Assembly: GCA_947493175.1 (NCBI GenBank)
Contig: CANLQD010000001.1
Span: forward strand, 62,001-126,000
Reading direction: 5' to 3'
Source of the DNA: an uncultured Flavobacteriaceae bacterium
GTDB taxonomy: Bacteria > Bacteroidota > Bacteroidia > Flavobacteriales > Flavobacteriaceae
DNA length: 64,000 bases
Shown here piece by piece: positions 16,742 to 24,939 of the stretch (its first letter is position 1; every line of letters begins with the position of its first letter). Under the pieces are notes generated by a model. That model did no database searches. It worked only from the letters and a program-made list of their open reading frames with translations, and was not told the origin of the DNA. The translations under genes and the position numbers were made by a program.

Positions 16742-18097
16742 TCAATTACAATTCGCCCCGAGATTATCGAATGCCGCGAGAAAATCGATGGTCCCGTTCG
16801 CTACTACTCGCTGGGACAAACCGGGCTGGGGGGTGGAGGTATTGATCAACGTACAGCTTATTTGCTGGTGATCAAAAGTGGTTTGATGACTGGCCAGGAT
16901 GACCGCCATAGCGGCTACATTGGCAGAGGCAAAGGAGGTGCCCGACTTCGCATCGACCGTGTTGGTCAAGCCCGGGCCGGGAATGTTCTCCCCAAGCAGA
17001 CTTACATCCACACTTTGGCGGCCGTAACTGCTAAATAAGCTTAAGCGGTTGTCACAATCGTTGGAGGCTACCGATAAAATATTGTTATTGGGATAGGAAG
17101 CCGGAAAAGAAACCACGTTGCTGGTGTCGTTATTCGCATTGGTGTTGCCCGCCGAGGCCACGATCATCGCACCCATCTGCTCCGCATAGTCGACGGCCAT
17201 TTTTAAGGGCCTTCCTGTGGGATTTGTATTCGTATCCTGATACCCAAAACTAAAGTTCAACACCTGGGCCCCTTCGTTCACCGCATCCAAGATGGCCGGA
17301 ATTAAATTGGAGACAAACCCCTGCCCAAGCCGATCATGGGTCTTGCGAATATCAAAGGAAACCGTGGTCGGTGCTCCTTCCTCGCTAAGTAGGTGGTGGA
17401 TAAGGCCAGCTACATGTGTACCGTGCCCATTGTCGTCCTGGGGCAATTCGTCGTCCTCTACATAGTCGTAGCCCGTGTAGTCTTCTATGGCAAACGAATA
17501 GCCCGGAAAATTCCCGTTGGACACATTGGCGATGCCCGTATCGAAAATAGCAATCTTGACCGCATTGGTGCCCAACGGAAGTCGGGGCACGCTGGTTTCA
17601 AAACAAGTGCTTGAGGACACGCCGGTTGGTGCCGTTAGGGCAGAACCGATGTTAAAATTGGTCTCTTTGACCCTAGTTCTTCTCCTAGCACTTGCAATAT
17701 GTCCATCAATTTTGGTCACTGTTTCTCCCTGCCCTGACACATAGGGAAACTGGGTCACGTTCCATAATCGTAGGTTGATCTCTTCCCGGTACCATACTTC
17801 TTCAGAGTTCAAATCGCCGAGCAGCTCTTCTATCTCGCTTTCGGAAATAGTCGGGTCTAACTGTACAAAATACAGGGTGGGGTGCTTTATAATAGAATCG
17901 TCATCATCATCATCATCGTCATCGTCATCATCATCGTCGTCGTCATCGTCGTCATCGTCATCATCATCGTCATCGTCATCGCCGCCCTGGGAGATTTCAT
18001 CATCAATAACGTCTGCTATATCATCGCTACACGAGGGGAAACTCAGTAACAAACCTAACAGTAATAGGATCAGTAAGCTATATCGATTCGTTTTCAT
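16742..18097 (-). CDS. S8 (subtilisin-like) serine protease lipoprotein with poly-Asp tract
   Basis: 451 residues. The N-terminus is a lipoprotein signal (LLLGLLLSFPSC, then SDD), and acidic residues after the lipid cysteine suggest outer-membrane, perhaps surface, placement. A linker with 28 consecutive Asp follows. Residues about 68-170 resemble an inhibitor-type propeptide. The catalytic domain has Asp186 in IAIFDTGIA, His225 in NGHGTHVAG and Ser388 in SGTSFASAN, with the oxyanion Asn in ASAGNTNAN, so it should be active. It follows the TPR membrane protein by 20 bp and is the third gene of the sigma operon. Substrates could be the CHAT protein, the TPR protein or an external target; this is not visible from sequence. 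Confidence 0.92.
   Translation of the reverse strand: MKTNRYSLLILLLLGLLLSFPSCSDDIADVIDDEISQGGDDDDDDDDDDDDDDDDDDDDDDDDDDDDSIIKHPTLYFVQLDPTISESEIEELLGDLNSEEVWYREEINLRLWNVTQFPYVSGQGETVTKIDGHIASARRRTRVKETNFNIGSALTAPTGVSSSTCFETSVPRLPLGTNAVKIAIFDTGIANVSNGNFPGYSFAIEDYTGYDYVEDDELPQDDNGHGTHVAGLIHHLLSEEGAPTTVSFDIRKTHDRLGQGFVSNLIPAILDAVNEGAQVLNFSFGYQDTNTNPTGRPLKMAVDYAEQMGAMIVASAGNTNANNDTSNVVSFPASYPNNNILSVASNDCDNRLSLFSSYGRQSVDVSLLGENIPGPGLTNTVDAKSGTSFASANVAAMAVILASHQTTFDHQQISCTLINTSTPQPGLSQRVVANGTIDFLAAFDNLGANCN
17897..17980. repeat. Trinucleotide tract encoding 28 aspartates
   Basis: Twenty-eight consecutive ATC/GTC triplets (plus strand), read on the minus strand as GAT/GAC. Mixed codons argue that the Asp run itself, not a pure microsatellite, is maintained, although length change by slippage remains possible. 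The opposite-strand frame reads as poly-Ser and is not a gene. Confidence 0.9.
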
Positions 18098-18117
18098 AAT
18101 AGTATGTTTTAATAGTG

Positions 18118-18801
18118 TTATTTTCTAATTTTTTCTAAAAGGGATTGGGCTTTTTCATAGTTCCAGTCACCTGATTGTATGTGTGTAAGCACTTCTGCCG
18201 CTTGTTGATCATTTCCGTCTAAGAGATGGGCAAGGGCCTGGTACCAGTGTAGCTCTTGTAAAAACCGATCGTTCATGGCCTCGCTTTGTTCAAACTGTTC
18301 AATGGCCTCGGGGTATCTATTGCTCAACAACAAGGCCAGCCCATGGTAGTAATGGTCTTCTTCATTTGATGCCTCAAGTTGCCCGAATTGTTGGGCGGCT
18401 TGCCCATACGCTTGGTTATTGAACGATTGAATGGCGCGCACCCGCATCTCATCTTCCGCAGCCGTACCTTTTGAAATACCGGGATGTAATACTTCTTGTT
18501 CGGCCAAGTATTGCTGCGCCAATTCCTGGGATGTGGTAGTTGAAATGTTCATGAACGGAATTGCGATTACCAGTGCGATACAAGCAGCTATCGCCAAAAG
18601 GAGCTTCGTATTCCGGGAAGAAAAGAGCCGCCTTACCTTGCCACGGCCTTCCCGGGTAACTTTATATTCTTCTTCTAGCATATGCTCCCATTTGCGCCGT
18701 AGATCTTGGTTTATTTTTGCCGTGATGACCTCGGTTAGGATGCGATCTTCTTCCTCTTTGGAAATCTTTGGGTCTGTTAGTTTTATTAGTCTATTGCTCA
18801 T
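18118..18801 (-). CDS. Membrane-anchored TPR protein, probable anti-sigma factor
   Basis: 227 residues in three parts: a charged cytoplasmic N-terminus (residues 1-66, rich in Lys, Arg and Glu), one membrane helix (about 67-85, TKLLLAIAACIALVIAIPFM) preceded by basic residues, which predicts N-inside topology, and a periplasmic TPR part (DHYYHGLALLLSNRYPEAIE and a second unit). Its ATG overlaps the stop of the sigma gene by four bases (18798-18801), the usual arrangement of a sigma/anti-sigma pair. It lacks a zinc-finger anti-sigma motif, so the role is inferred from gene order and topology. The periplasmic part would be accessible to the CHAT protein encoded downstream. Confidence 0.75.
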   Translation of the reverse strand: MSNRLIKLTDPKISKEEEDRILTEVITAKINQDLRRKWEHMLEEEYKVTREGRGKVRRLFSSRNTKLLLAIAACIALVIAIPFMNISTTTSQELAQQYLAEQEVLHPGISKGTAAEDEMRVRAIQSFNNQAYGQAAQQFGQLEASNEEDHYYHGLALLLSNRYPEAIEQFEQSEAMNDRFLQELHWYQALAHLLDGNDQQAAEVLTHIQSGDWNYEKAQSLLEKIRK

Positions 18802-19358
18802 AGCTGTATATTTGCTTTTTTACTGAATTGTTCCTTTAATTGTTTCACGCAACGTTCTTTTTGTTTCCGAATCGCTGCAGGGGATTTTTGGGTCTCTACC
18901 GCAATCTCCGATAGTTTCATCCTGCCATAAAAATGACTCGTTAGCAGTTGTTTGCACGATTCGCAAAGCTGTTTCCAAGCACTTTGAAGCCATTCCAATT
19001 CTTCGGTGTTCTGCGGAGTAGGTTCTTCCTCTGTCAAATGAAAAAGACCATCTATATTAACAGTCCGCCTCTTAAGGTTCCTTAGCAATACTTGGGAGGC
19101 CATCTTTGTAAAAAGAAAGCGTAGGTTCCCGTATTGTAGTTTTCCCTCTACAAAGCGTGTTCGGAACTCGATGAGGGTATCCATCGTGGCATCGTAGGCT
19201 TCTTCTTCCGATGTTCCATAGGTTCTGCAGAGGTAACGGGTGGTTTCTTTGAACTGTTTCAAAAACACCTGTTCAAAAAAGACGGTCTCATTTCTTCTTA
19301 AGTCCGCCACCAGTTTTTCAAAGGACCCAGGGTCTAGTCCAAAATTTTTCTGTTCCAT
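18798..19358 (-). CDS. ECF-type RNA polymerase sigma factor
   Basis: 186 residues from the ATG at 19358, the start that gives a normal ECF length; in-frame ATGs at 19448 and 19493 would add tails without family resemblance. Region 2 spans about residues 20-95 (YLCRTYGTSEEEAYDATMDTL, then NLRFLFTKMASQVLLRNLKR), and region 4 about 115-175 with a helix-turn-helix (LLTSHFYGRMKLSEIAVETQ, then KSPAAIRKQKERC). It heads the operon with the TPR membrane protein and the S8 protease and is probably held inactive by the former until a signal arrives. Target promoters are unknown. Confidence 0.88.
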   Translation of the reverse strand: MEQKNFGLDPGSFEKLVADLRRNETVFFEQVFLKQFKETTRYLCRTYGTSEEEAYDATMDTLIEFRTRFVEGKLQYGNLRFLFTKMASQVLLRNLKRRTVNIDGLFHLTEEEPTPQNTEELEWLQSAWKQLCESCKQLLTSHFYGRMKLSEIAVETQKSPAAIRKQKERCVKQLKEQFSKKANIQL

Positions 19359-19783
19359 CTTTAAATTTAAGCTTGGCTCTTTAGTTTTTTGGAGGGAATT
19401 TGGACTAAAAGAGTTCGATCGAATATCGTATTGAATGTCACTTATCATGTACTTGTTTTCCCTTATAAGGGGAAAGTGTAAAAAGTGTGACAAACAAATT
19501 TTAAAAAAATACGATGGGTAGCAAAAAAGTTAACAAATAGTTAGATACTGCCGTAAGGAAACATAGTATCTAGAAGGGGATTACCATGTGGTTATGGAAG
19601 AAAAAAGATACTCCTGATTTTTAAAGAATCATGGAAGCCTTGAATAGCCCACATGAAATCGAATAACGGATCTACCGCTCATTTCGGAACCAACGCTGTC
19701 CCAAACCGTGATGAATCGGCGATGATGAACGTTCCCAAAAGACAACATACGGTCAGGGCGACCGATACCATTTGCTGCCTGTC
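19359..19783. other. Intergenic stretch upstream of the sigma operon
   Basis: 425 bp between the sigma start and the end of the next minus-strand gene. It contains a short inverted repeat CCCTTATAAGGG at about 19461-19472 and should carry the sigma operon promoter; autoregulation by the encoded sigma is typical of the family but cannot be shown here. No gene is supported. Confidence 0.4.
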
Positions 19784-21106
19784 TTATTCTTCATTGGCCA
19801 AGGTTAAATCCAAATCGCTTTTGTCGGCCGCTCCAAAGCCGAAATTCAACCCTAGAAAAGATACGAGCGTGCTTTGTGGGTCGTTGACCGGTTCAAAACG
19901 ATTTCCCAAACTGTACGATAGGTTGATCTGCTCGGTGAGGTTGTAGGCAAAAGTGGCGATATACTGAAAATCGGAAGCCTTCACTTTTCGGAACAAGGCA
20001 TTGTTGTCGGCATCAAAACCACTGGGTATTTCAGAGCTGCTGCTTCGCCCCACCCCTTCAAATTGCACCGAGAACCGGTTAAACTCCCCGACCAATGAAA
20101 TACCATAATCGAAGTTGTTCCGGTAAAAATTTGTGTTATCGAAGTAGCGATCGTAGTATCCGGTGTTGTACCATTCATAGCGCAGTACGGCCTGTATCTT
20201 TAAAAAATGCCATTGATCTTTAAATTTATAGCTGGGTGTTACCCAAATACCCTGCCGGGGAATAAACGAAAACTCGAAGGTATTGGTCGGGAAGCTAATC
20301 AGATTGGAATAAGCAATATCGACCGATAGACCATAGCGATTTTTAATATAGTCCTCAAACTCATTGTACAGCTGTTCTCCCTTCAATATGGAATCGATAT
20401 GATTCATGAACAATTGTACAAAATTGGTATTGCCTTCGGCACTGTTATAGCCAAAGGTCCTCCCCTTTTCATAAAGATCTTCCAAAAAGGCATCAATTTC
20501 TTCACTCGTCATCCCGGGATACGCCTTGCGTAAAAAAGTCTCAATGATACCACTACTTTTTTCCCAAAAGCTTTCATAAGCTGTTTCGCTCATTACCAGC
20601 GGTATCATTTGTGCCCCAATGGCCGCCTGGACCGTTTGGCTAGACCTTAGTTCTTGCATTCGTTGCTCCACTTCACGACGGTCTGCCTTATTGGGAATGT
20701 ACAACGTAGTTCTAAAACCAAGTGCTATCGCATTGGTCTCGACCGTATCGTTCAGGACAAAATTTTGAGTGGACGCTACCGAAAACGAGGCATTTCGCCA
20801 TAGTTGTTCTTTGATGGTTTTGGGATACAAATACTCATGTATCGACAAACTATGATCTTTCATCCAATAGGGCGTAAATTCCAGTGCAAAGTCGTTCGGG
20901 ATCCCAAAGCCACCATCGCCTACCGCGTTCGAATAGACAGCAGCTTCCAACGCTTCATACGATTTAGGGGCCAGCACCACCGTAGGTTGTAATCCCAAAA
21001 TACTGGATGCGGGCGATGTTGGTGTTTTTAATGGATTCAGGCGCTCCTGGGCGTATGTCGACACCACCAGCATTGCCCCAAGTAAAACAAATAGATTTTT
21101 TTTCAT
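19784..21106 (-). CDS. Secreted protein, probable outer-membrane beta-barrel
   Basis: 440 residues starting with a clear signal peptide (KKNLFVLLGAMLVVSTYAQE). The middle carries helical segments (ADRREVEQRMQELRSS and EIDAFLEDLYEKGR), while residues about 255-435 alternate aromatic and polar residues in repeated strands (FEFSFIPRQGIWVTPSYKF, FSVQFEGVGRSSSS, LGLNFGFGA), as in an outer-membrane barrel. I do not recognise the family. It overlaps the upstream 120-residue gene by four bases, so the two are translationally coupled and probably act together. The last residues (DKSDLDLTLANEE) form a short acidic tail after the final strand. Confidence 0.7.
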   Translation of the reverse strand: MKKNLFVLLGAMLVVSTYAQERLNPLKTPTSPASSILGLQPTVVLAPKSYEALEAAVYSNAVGDGGFGIPNDFALEFTPYWMKDHSLSIHEYLYPKTIKEQLWRNASFSVASTQNFVLNDTVETNAIALGFRTTLYIPNKADRREVEQRMQELRSSQTVQAAIGAQMIPLVMSETAYESFWEKSSGIIETFLRKAYPGMTSEEIDAFLEDLYEKGRTFGYNSAEGNTNFVQLFMNHIDSILKGEQLYNEFEDYIKNRYGLSVDIAYSNLISFPTNTFEFSFIPRQGIWVTPSYKFKDQWHFLKIQAVLRYEWYNTGYYDRYFDNTNFYRNNFDYGISLVGEFNRFSVQFEGVGRSSSSEIPSGFDADNNALFRKVKASDFQYIATFAYNLTEQINLSYSLGNRFEPVNDPQSTLVSFLGLNFGFGAADKSDLDLTLANEE

Positions 21107-21465
21107 GGCTTCACAAACTTGACATCCAACAGTACATAAGGACGTACTTCTTCCGATTTCGGATTATTATGGGCCAATAACAATTCCCCATTCACTTTAT
21201 AGTGAATGGTTATTTGGTCTTCTTGGGGAATCAGGTTAATGACATCCGAAAAAACGAAGGTAGTCTTATCGATCAGGTCTTTTCCTTTTCCAATAAGCAC
21301 ACTGCCTGCATCTTCGATAATGGGGTCTCCTTCTGGCGGCACATCCGGTATATTAATGGCAGTGCTGATAATTGTTCCGTCGGAAACCAGCTCTACCGAA
21401 AAAGCCACTTCCGTTTCCTCTTTTATGGGAAATTCTAAATCCTTATAAGCATAAAATTTTCGCAT
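21103..21465 (-). CDS. Small hypothetical protein coupled to the barrel protein
   Basis: 120 residues, no signal peptide, predicted all-beta with alternating hydrophobic residues (EVAFSVELVSDGTIISTAIN, QITIHYKVNGELLLAHN). No family recognised. Its stop overlaps the start of the 440-residue barrel protein by four bases, which makes an operon very likely. Without an export signal it probably acts in the cytoplasm, unless the start is wrongly placed; no upstream in-frame start with a signal was seen. Confidence 0.6.
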   Translation of the reverse strand: MRKFYAYKDLEFPIKEETEVAFSVELVSDGTIISTAINIPDVPPEGDPIIEDAGSVLIGKGKDLIDKTTFVFSDVINLIPQEDQITIHYKVNGELLLAHNNPKSEEVRPYVLLDVKFVKP

Positions 21466-21954
21466 CTTATCGGTTTTATATGGGCCAACTAAACTACGGT
21501 CAATACCGCCAGTAGCTTATAGGAGGCTGTTGAATACCATTTGAAGCCTTTAAAACTTTTTCACTCACTAAAAAATTGATCTTTTGCATCCATTTCTCAT
21601 CTTTTTCTTGCTCGGCATCTCAAAAAAGCATGCGCTGACCTCTCGTGTCAGGAACCGCAACTGAGCACAACCCGCCAAAACAGTACAGCGATAATCCTTC
21701 ATTTTCGCTTCAATGCAAAAAGTTTGAATTACTTCGTTAAATATGAGGGAATTTCCTATGGGGAAAGTAGCTTAAAGATATAAAATATCTTTTTAACTAC
21801 AAGTATTTAATTCCCTATCGTTCAAAACAGCTTTGCCAGAATCGTTATGCGGAGTAAATTCCTCCCAATCATTTCGACTATCTTAGCGTCGTTAGAACGT
21901 AGGTTATATTAAAGATATTGGATGCCATGAACCCCCAATCACAAACATTTTAAA
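21466..21954. other. Intergenic stretch between barrel operon and AraC gene
   Basis: 489 bp between divergent genes, so both promoters lie here. It contains a short hairpin AAAGATA-taaaa-TATCTTT at about 21774-21793. No gene, tRNA or insertion-sequence end recognised. Confidence 0.4.
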
Positions 21955-22797
21955 ATGAAACTCGACTATACAAGCAGTAAAGAGCAAAGCTCATTTACCT
22001 TGACCAACTTCAACTGTGCGCCCTCGATGCGGTTATTGAACGAAAAAGGGCTTTATAAAATCCTTTGGGCGAAAGAAAGGGACACTACCCTCATTGTCGA
22101 TGGATACCGAATGGAACTCAAAAAAAACCAAGTCGTTTTTTGTACACCCTTGAACGTGATGGAGCTTCCTATGGATTCGGGTATGATTGCCCTGGTCTTC
22201 AATAGGGAGTTCTATTGTATTCGTGACCATGATCAAGAAGTTTCCTGTAATGGTTTTCTATTTTTTGGGTCTTCCATACCTCCGGTCATTACGTTGGACG
22301 AAAAGGATATTAAAGGGTTTGAAGCTCTCTTTTTCATGTTTCAAGAAGAGTTTGAAACCCGGGACCATATTCAAGGAGAAATGCTTCGCGTGCTATTGAA
22401 GCGAATGCTGATCAAAGCGACACGACTTATTAAAGACGAGCTTCCGGAAAATGATTTTTCAAAGTCTCAGTTCGATACGGTGCGGCAGTATCACATTTTA
22501 GTGGAACAGCACTTTAGACAAAAGCATTCGGTGGCCGAGTATGCGGAATTACTTTTTAAATCGCCCAAAACGCTTTCGAACCTCTTCAAAAAATCCGGTG
22601 ATAAGTCTCCTTTGAAAATCATCAACGAACGTATTGTGCTCGAAGCGAAGAGGCTCCTCTTTTATTCTGACAAAACCGCAGAAGAAATCGGCTATGAACT
22701 AGGATTTAAAGAAGCGGCCCATTTTTCAAAATTCTTTAAGAAGCAAGTAGGCACCCCTCCAGCGACCTTCAAAAAAGATTTTAAGGAACAACTGTAA
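21955..22797 (+). CDS. AraC-family transcriptional regulator
   Basis: 280 residues. The N-terminal ~150 residues resemble a small cupin-type sensor (MELKKNQVVFCTPLNVMELP, LVFNREFYCI), and the C-terminal part (about 185-275) is an AraC double helix-turn-helix: VAEYAELLFKSPKTLSNLFK followed by AEEIGYELGFKEAAHFSKFF and the closing GTPPATFKKDF. A cytoplasmic DNA-binding protein. It converges with the AhpD-like gene across a shared repeat and terminator region. Target genes are unknown; the barrel operon divergent from it is a candidate. Confidence 0.9.
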   Translation: MKLDYTSSKEQSSFTLTNFNCAPSMRLLNEKGLYKILWAKERDTTLIVDGYRMELKKNQVVFCTPLNVMELPMDSGMIALVFNREFYCIRDHDQEVSCNGFLFFGSSIPPVITLDEKDIKGFEALFFMFQEEFETRDHIQGEMLRVLLKRMLIKATRLIKDELPENDFSKSQFDTVRQYHILVEQHFRQKHSVAEYAELLFKSPKTLSNLFKKSGDKSPLKIINERIVLEAKRLLFYSDKTAEEIGYELGFKEAAHFSKFFKKQVGTPPATFKKDFKEQL

Positions 22798-22863
22798 ATA
22801 ACCTCGGGGCCTTCGTCCGCCGAAACGGCTACGTGTAGGCGTGACAAGCCCACAAAGCATACA

Positions 22864-22940
22864 CAGGAAATTCAATGCTGATTTCGACGTCCCGAGAATT
22901 CGGGATCGGAGCATTTTAAATCTCGATTATCGAGTAAAAA
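22864..22940. repeat. Dispersed palindromic intergenic repeat, copy 2
   Basis: Second copy of the 77-bp unit at 13044-13120, in the same orientation, with the same CCCGAGAATTCGGG and CTCGATTATCGAG palindromes. It is preceded by a GC-rich block (CTCGGGGCCTTCGTCC) related to the one before copy 1 and runs directly into the terminator of the AhpD-like gene. Confidence 0.75.
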
Positions 22941-22965
22941 AGCCCCGATCATATGACCGGGGCTT
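22935..22965 (-). terminator. Intrinsic terminator of the AhpD-like gene
   Basis: Stem AAGCCCCG / CGGGGCTT with a ten-base loop; on the minus strand the stem is followed by TTTTTACTCG. It lies 27 bp beyond the stop of the minus-strand gene and could also stop leftward read-through towards the AraC gene. Confidence 0.8.
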
Positions 22966-22991
22966 CAAGGAACAGGCTTCGTATGGGGGAA

Positions 22992-23540
22992 CTACACGAA
23001 TACCGTTTCCAAGGAAGGTGCAGCCGGGAAATCGACCGGAATCCTTGTGGTATTGTTCAAGTAATTAGAGATGGTTTTATCGCCTACCAAAGAAATGGTA
23101 TCGATCAGGTTCTCTTTGGTCCACCCAGCATCAAAAAAGTTTTCGAGTACTTCGGCATCCGTATTACCGCGATTCTCCGTAATGTTTTTGGCCAATCTTG
23201 CCAAAGCATCCAACTTGGTATCGAAAGAGGCATGACCGCTTCGCAACTCCAAAATCTGGGAATCTGTAAAACCGTTCATTTTCCCAATTGCGGTATGGGC
23301 CGCTAAACAGTATTCACAATTATTCACTTGGCTCACCGCTAGGTTCACTACTTCTTTTTCTTTTGCCCGTAGCGATGTTTTTGCGTTGGAAAAATCCAAA
23401 TAGTTTTTTAAGGCGTTTTCGGAATACGCGTAGGTAGCAAATAGGTTGGGGACAAAACCGACCGCTTTTTCCAAATGGTCAAAAATCGCTTGGTTGTTAG
23501 AACTTACTTCTTCTCTTGTGGGTACGTTAAATGTGCTCAT
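22992..23540 (-). CDS. Carboxymuconolactone decarboxylase / AhpD-like peroxidase-related protein
   Basis: 182-residue cytoplasmic protein of the carboxymuconolactone decarboxylase fold. The redox motif CEYCLAAH (Cys75, Cys78, His82) matches the CxxCxxxH of AhpD-type alkylhydroperoxidases, and the helical remainder (VVNLAVSQVN, DALARLAKNITENRG) is typical of the peroxidase-related subgroup. It probably reduces peroxides or organic hydroperoxides, although many members have no assigned substrate. Single gene, convergent with the AraC regulator and closed by its own terminator. Confidence 0.87.
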   Translation of the reverse strand: MSTFNVPTREEVSSNNQAIFDHLEKAVGFVPNLFATYAYSENALKNYLDFSNAKTSLRAKEKEVVNLAVSQVNNCEYCLAAHTAIGKMNGFTDSQILELRSGHASFDTKLDALARLAKNITENRGNTDAEVLENFFDAGWTKENLIDTISLVGDKTISNYLNNTTRIPVDFPAAPSLETVFV

Positions 23541-23612
23541 AATTTCTGGTTTTATTTGATTCCCACTTTGACGGGAATCTTGTTATTAATTGTGTTTATT
23601 GAATTGTTTTAC

Positions 23613-23762
23613 ATGCTGATGTATCTACTGAACCGCTATGAACGGTTTTTCGGTATCACAGTAATAATCGTGATGGTAATTCTTTTCGCAATCGGTCTCA
23701 CTTACTTTCTGTTCGGCCCTTCCTTGCGATTGACTAAAAACAGTGATAAGGTTAAAAATTGA
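23613..23762 (+). CDS. Possible 49-residue membrane peptide
   Basis: Starting at the ATG at 23613, a short frame gives one strong hydrophobic segment (ITVIIVMVILFAIGLTYFLF) with a basic tail (SLRLTKNSDKVKN). A TTG at 23580 would add a second hydrophobic stretch. It lies in the divergent gap upstream of the AhpD-like gene. The membrane-helix pattern makes it more than noise, but nothing else supports it. Confidence 0.25.
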   Translation: MLMYLLNRYERFFGITVIIVMVILFAIGLTYFLFGPSLRLTKNSDKVKN

Positions 23763-24174
23763 AGTGTGTTTCGTTTTCATGGTATATTGTTTTTAATTAC
23801 AAGGCAAAGATGCGGCGAGAACGGTCTCGAAAACATATAGGTTCTTCCCGACGACTTATCCATTTTTCCCTTTTGGCCAAAATGTGAGCAAAAACAGGGA
23901 TAAAACAGCTTACTATAGTTGGGAACGGATCCGGAATTTTTGACTGAAACCAAATTCTACCCTACTTTTAGAGTCGGTTTACATTTTGTTTTTGGGCATT
24001 TGTGATAGCTCCTTCTTTCCTCAACCTAGACATCAACAACAATGTTTGGTAGGACCAAAAGAGTATTTTGGGAATAACGGACAACGTAAAAAGGGGCATA
24101 ACCGAACTGAAGGATAAAATTTAAACAGGCACTCATAACTGAACTTGTCTTGAGGTCAAGACTAAAAAACATAT
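23763..24174. other. Intergenic stretch before the WYL regulator
   Basis: 412 bp with no gene, clear hairpin or repeat that I can support. It should include the promoter of the downstream WYL-GyrI-DUF1801 group. Confidence 0.4.
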
Positions 24175-24885
24175 ATGGTGGAAGAAGGTAAACCAAGACT
24201 GGCACGATTGACCGCAATTGTCACGCAACTTCAATCCAAACAATTGGTGACCGCTAGGGATATTGCCAAAAAACACCATATCAGCATTCGAACGGTATAC
24301 CGAGATATTCGAACGCTCGAGAAATCGGGAATTCCCATAGTAACCGAGGAAGGAAAAGGGTACTCGATCATGGAGGGCTATCGGCTACCCCCGGTCATGT
24401 TTACCGAAGAAGAAGCCAACGCCTTGGTGATGGCCGAGCAATTGATTCTCAAAAACAAAGAACAATCGCTGGTAGACCACTATCAAAGTGCCATTACCAA
24501 AATCAAATCGATCTTAAGGGGCAGTCAGAAAACAAAACTGGAGTTCCTTGCCCACAGGATTCAAATACGGAACAATGAGCACAACGAAAAGACCAGTAAT
24601 TATTTGATCCTTCTTCAATCTGCCATTGCCGACTTTCAGATGGTAAAAATCAAATACCTTTCACTAAACGATCGACAAAGCGAACGTACCATTGAGCCGT
24701 TTGCACTCTACACTACCCAAAACAACTGGATTTTGATCGCCTTCTGCCAAAAAAGAAATGCTTTCAGGGCTTTTAGGCTAGACCGAATTCAACAACTATG
24801 GCAAACCAACAACCATTTTGAACCCCATGAGGGAACCTTGGAAGAATTTTTGGAAAAATGTCGCAAGGAATGGAAACACCCCTGA
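24175..24885 (+). CDS. WYL-domain transcriptional regulator (YafY type)
   Basis: 236 residues. The N-terminal helix-turn-helix (residues about 8-60: LTAIVTQLQSKQLVTARDIA, ISIRTVYRDIRTLEKSGIP) is of the HTH_11 type, and the C-terminal half is a WYL domain (VKIKYLSLNDRQSERTIEPF, LYTTQNNWILIAFC, FRAFRLDRIQQL). WYL regulators sense small ligands or nucleic acids. It lies 54 bp upstream of a GyrI-like protein and a DUF1801 protein in the same direction, a combination often found as small stress-response groups in Bacteroidota. Confidence 0.9.
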   Translation: MVEEGKPRLARLTAIVTQLQSKQLVTARDIAKKHHISIRTVYRDIRTLEKSGIPIVTEEGKGYSIMEGYRLPPVMFTEEEANALVMAEQLILKNKEQSLVDHYQSAITKIKSILRGSQKTKLEFLAHRIQIRNNEHNEKTSNYLILLQSAIADFQMVKIKYLSLNDRQSERTIEPFALYTTQNNWILIAFCQKRNAFRAFRLDRIQQLWQTNNHFEPHEGTLEEFLEKCRKEWKHP

Positions 24886-24939
24886 CATACCCTTGACACG
24901 AAGAGTATTTAGTTTTGTAGTGAATCCAAAAAAAATTAG

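Noticed and set aside
17775..18128. Plus-strand frame encoding poly-serine opposite the S8 gene
   Set aside because: It is the antisense reading of the poly-Asp repeat and of the S8 gene start; no protein character outside the repeat.
13142..19358. Type III-E CRISPR association of the CHAT protease
   Set aside because: No repeat-spacer array and no cas or gRAMP-like gene in the window, and the CHAT protein has a signal peptide, unlike cytoplasmic Csx29.
19653..19946. 97-codon plus-strand frame at the end of the barrel gene
   Set aside because: Largely antisense to the 440-residue barrel protein, with no protein character of its own.
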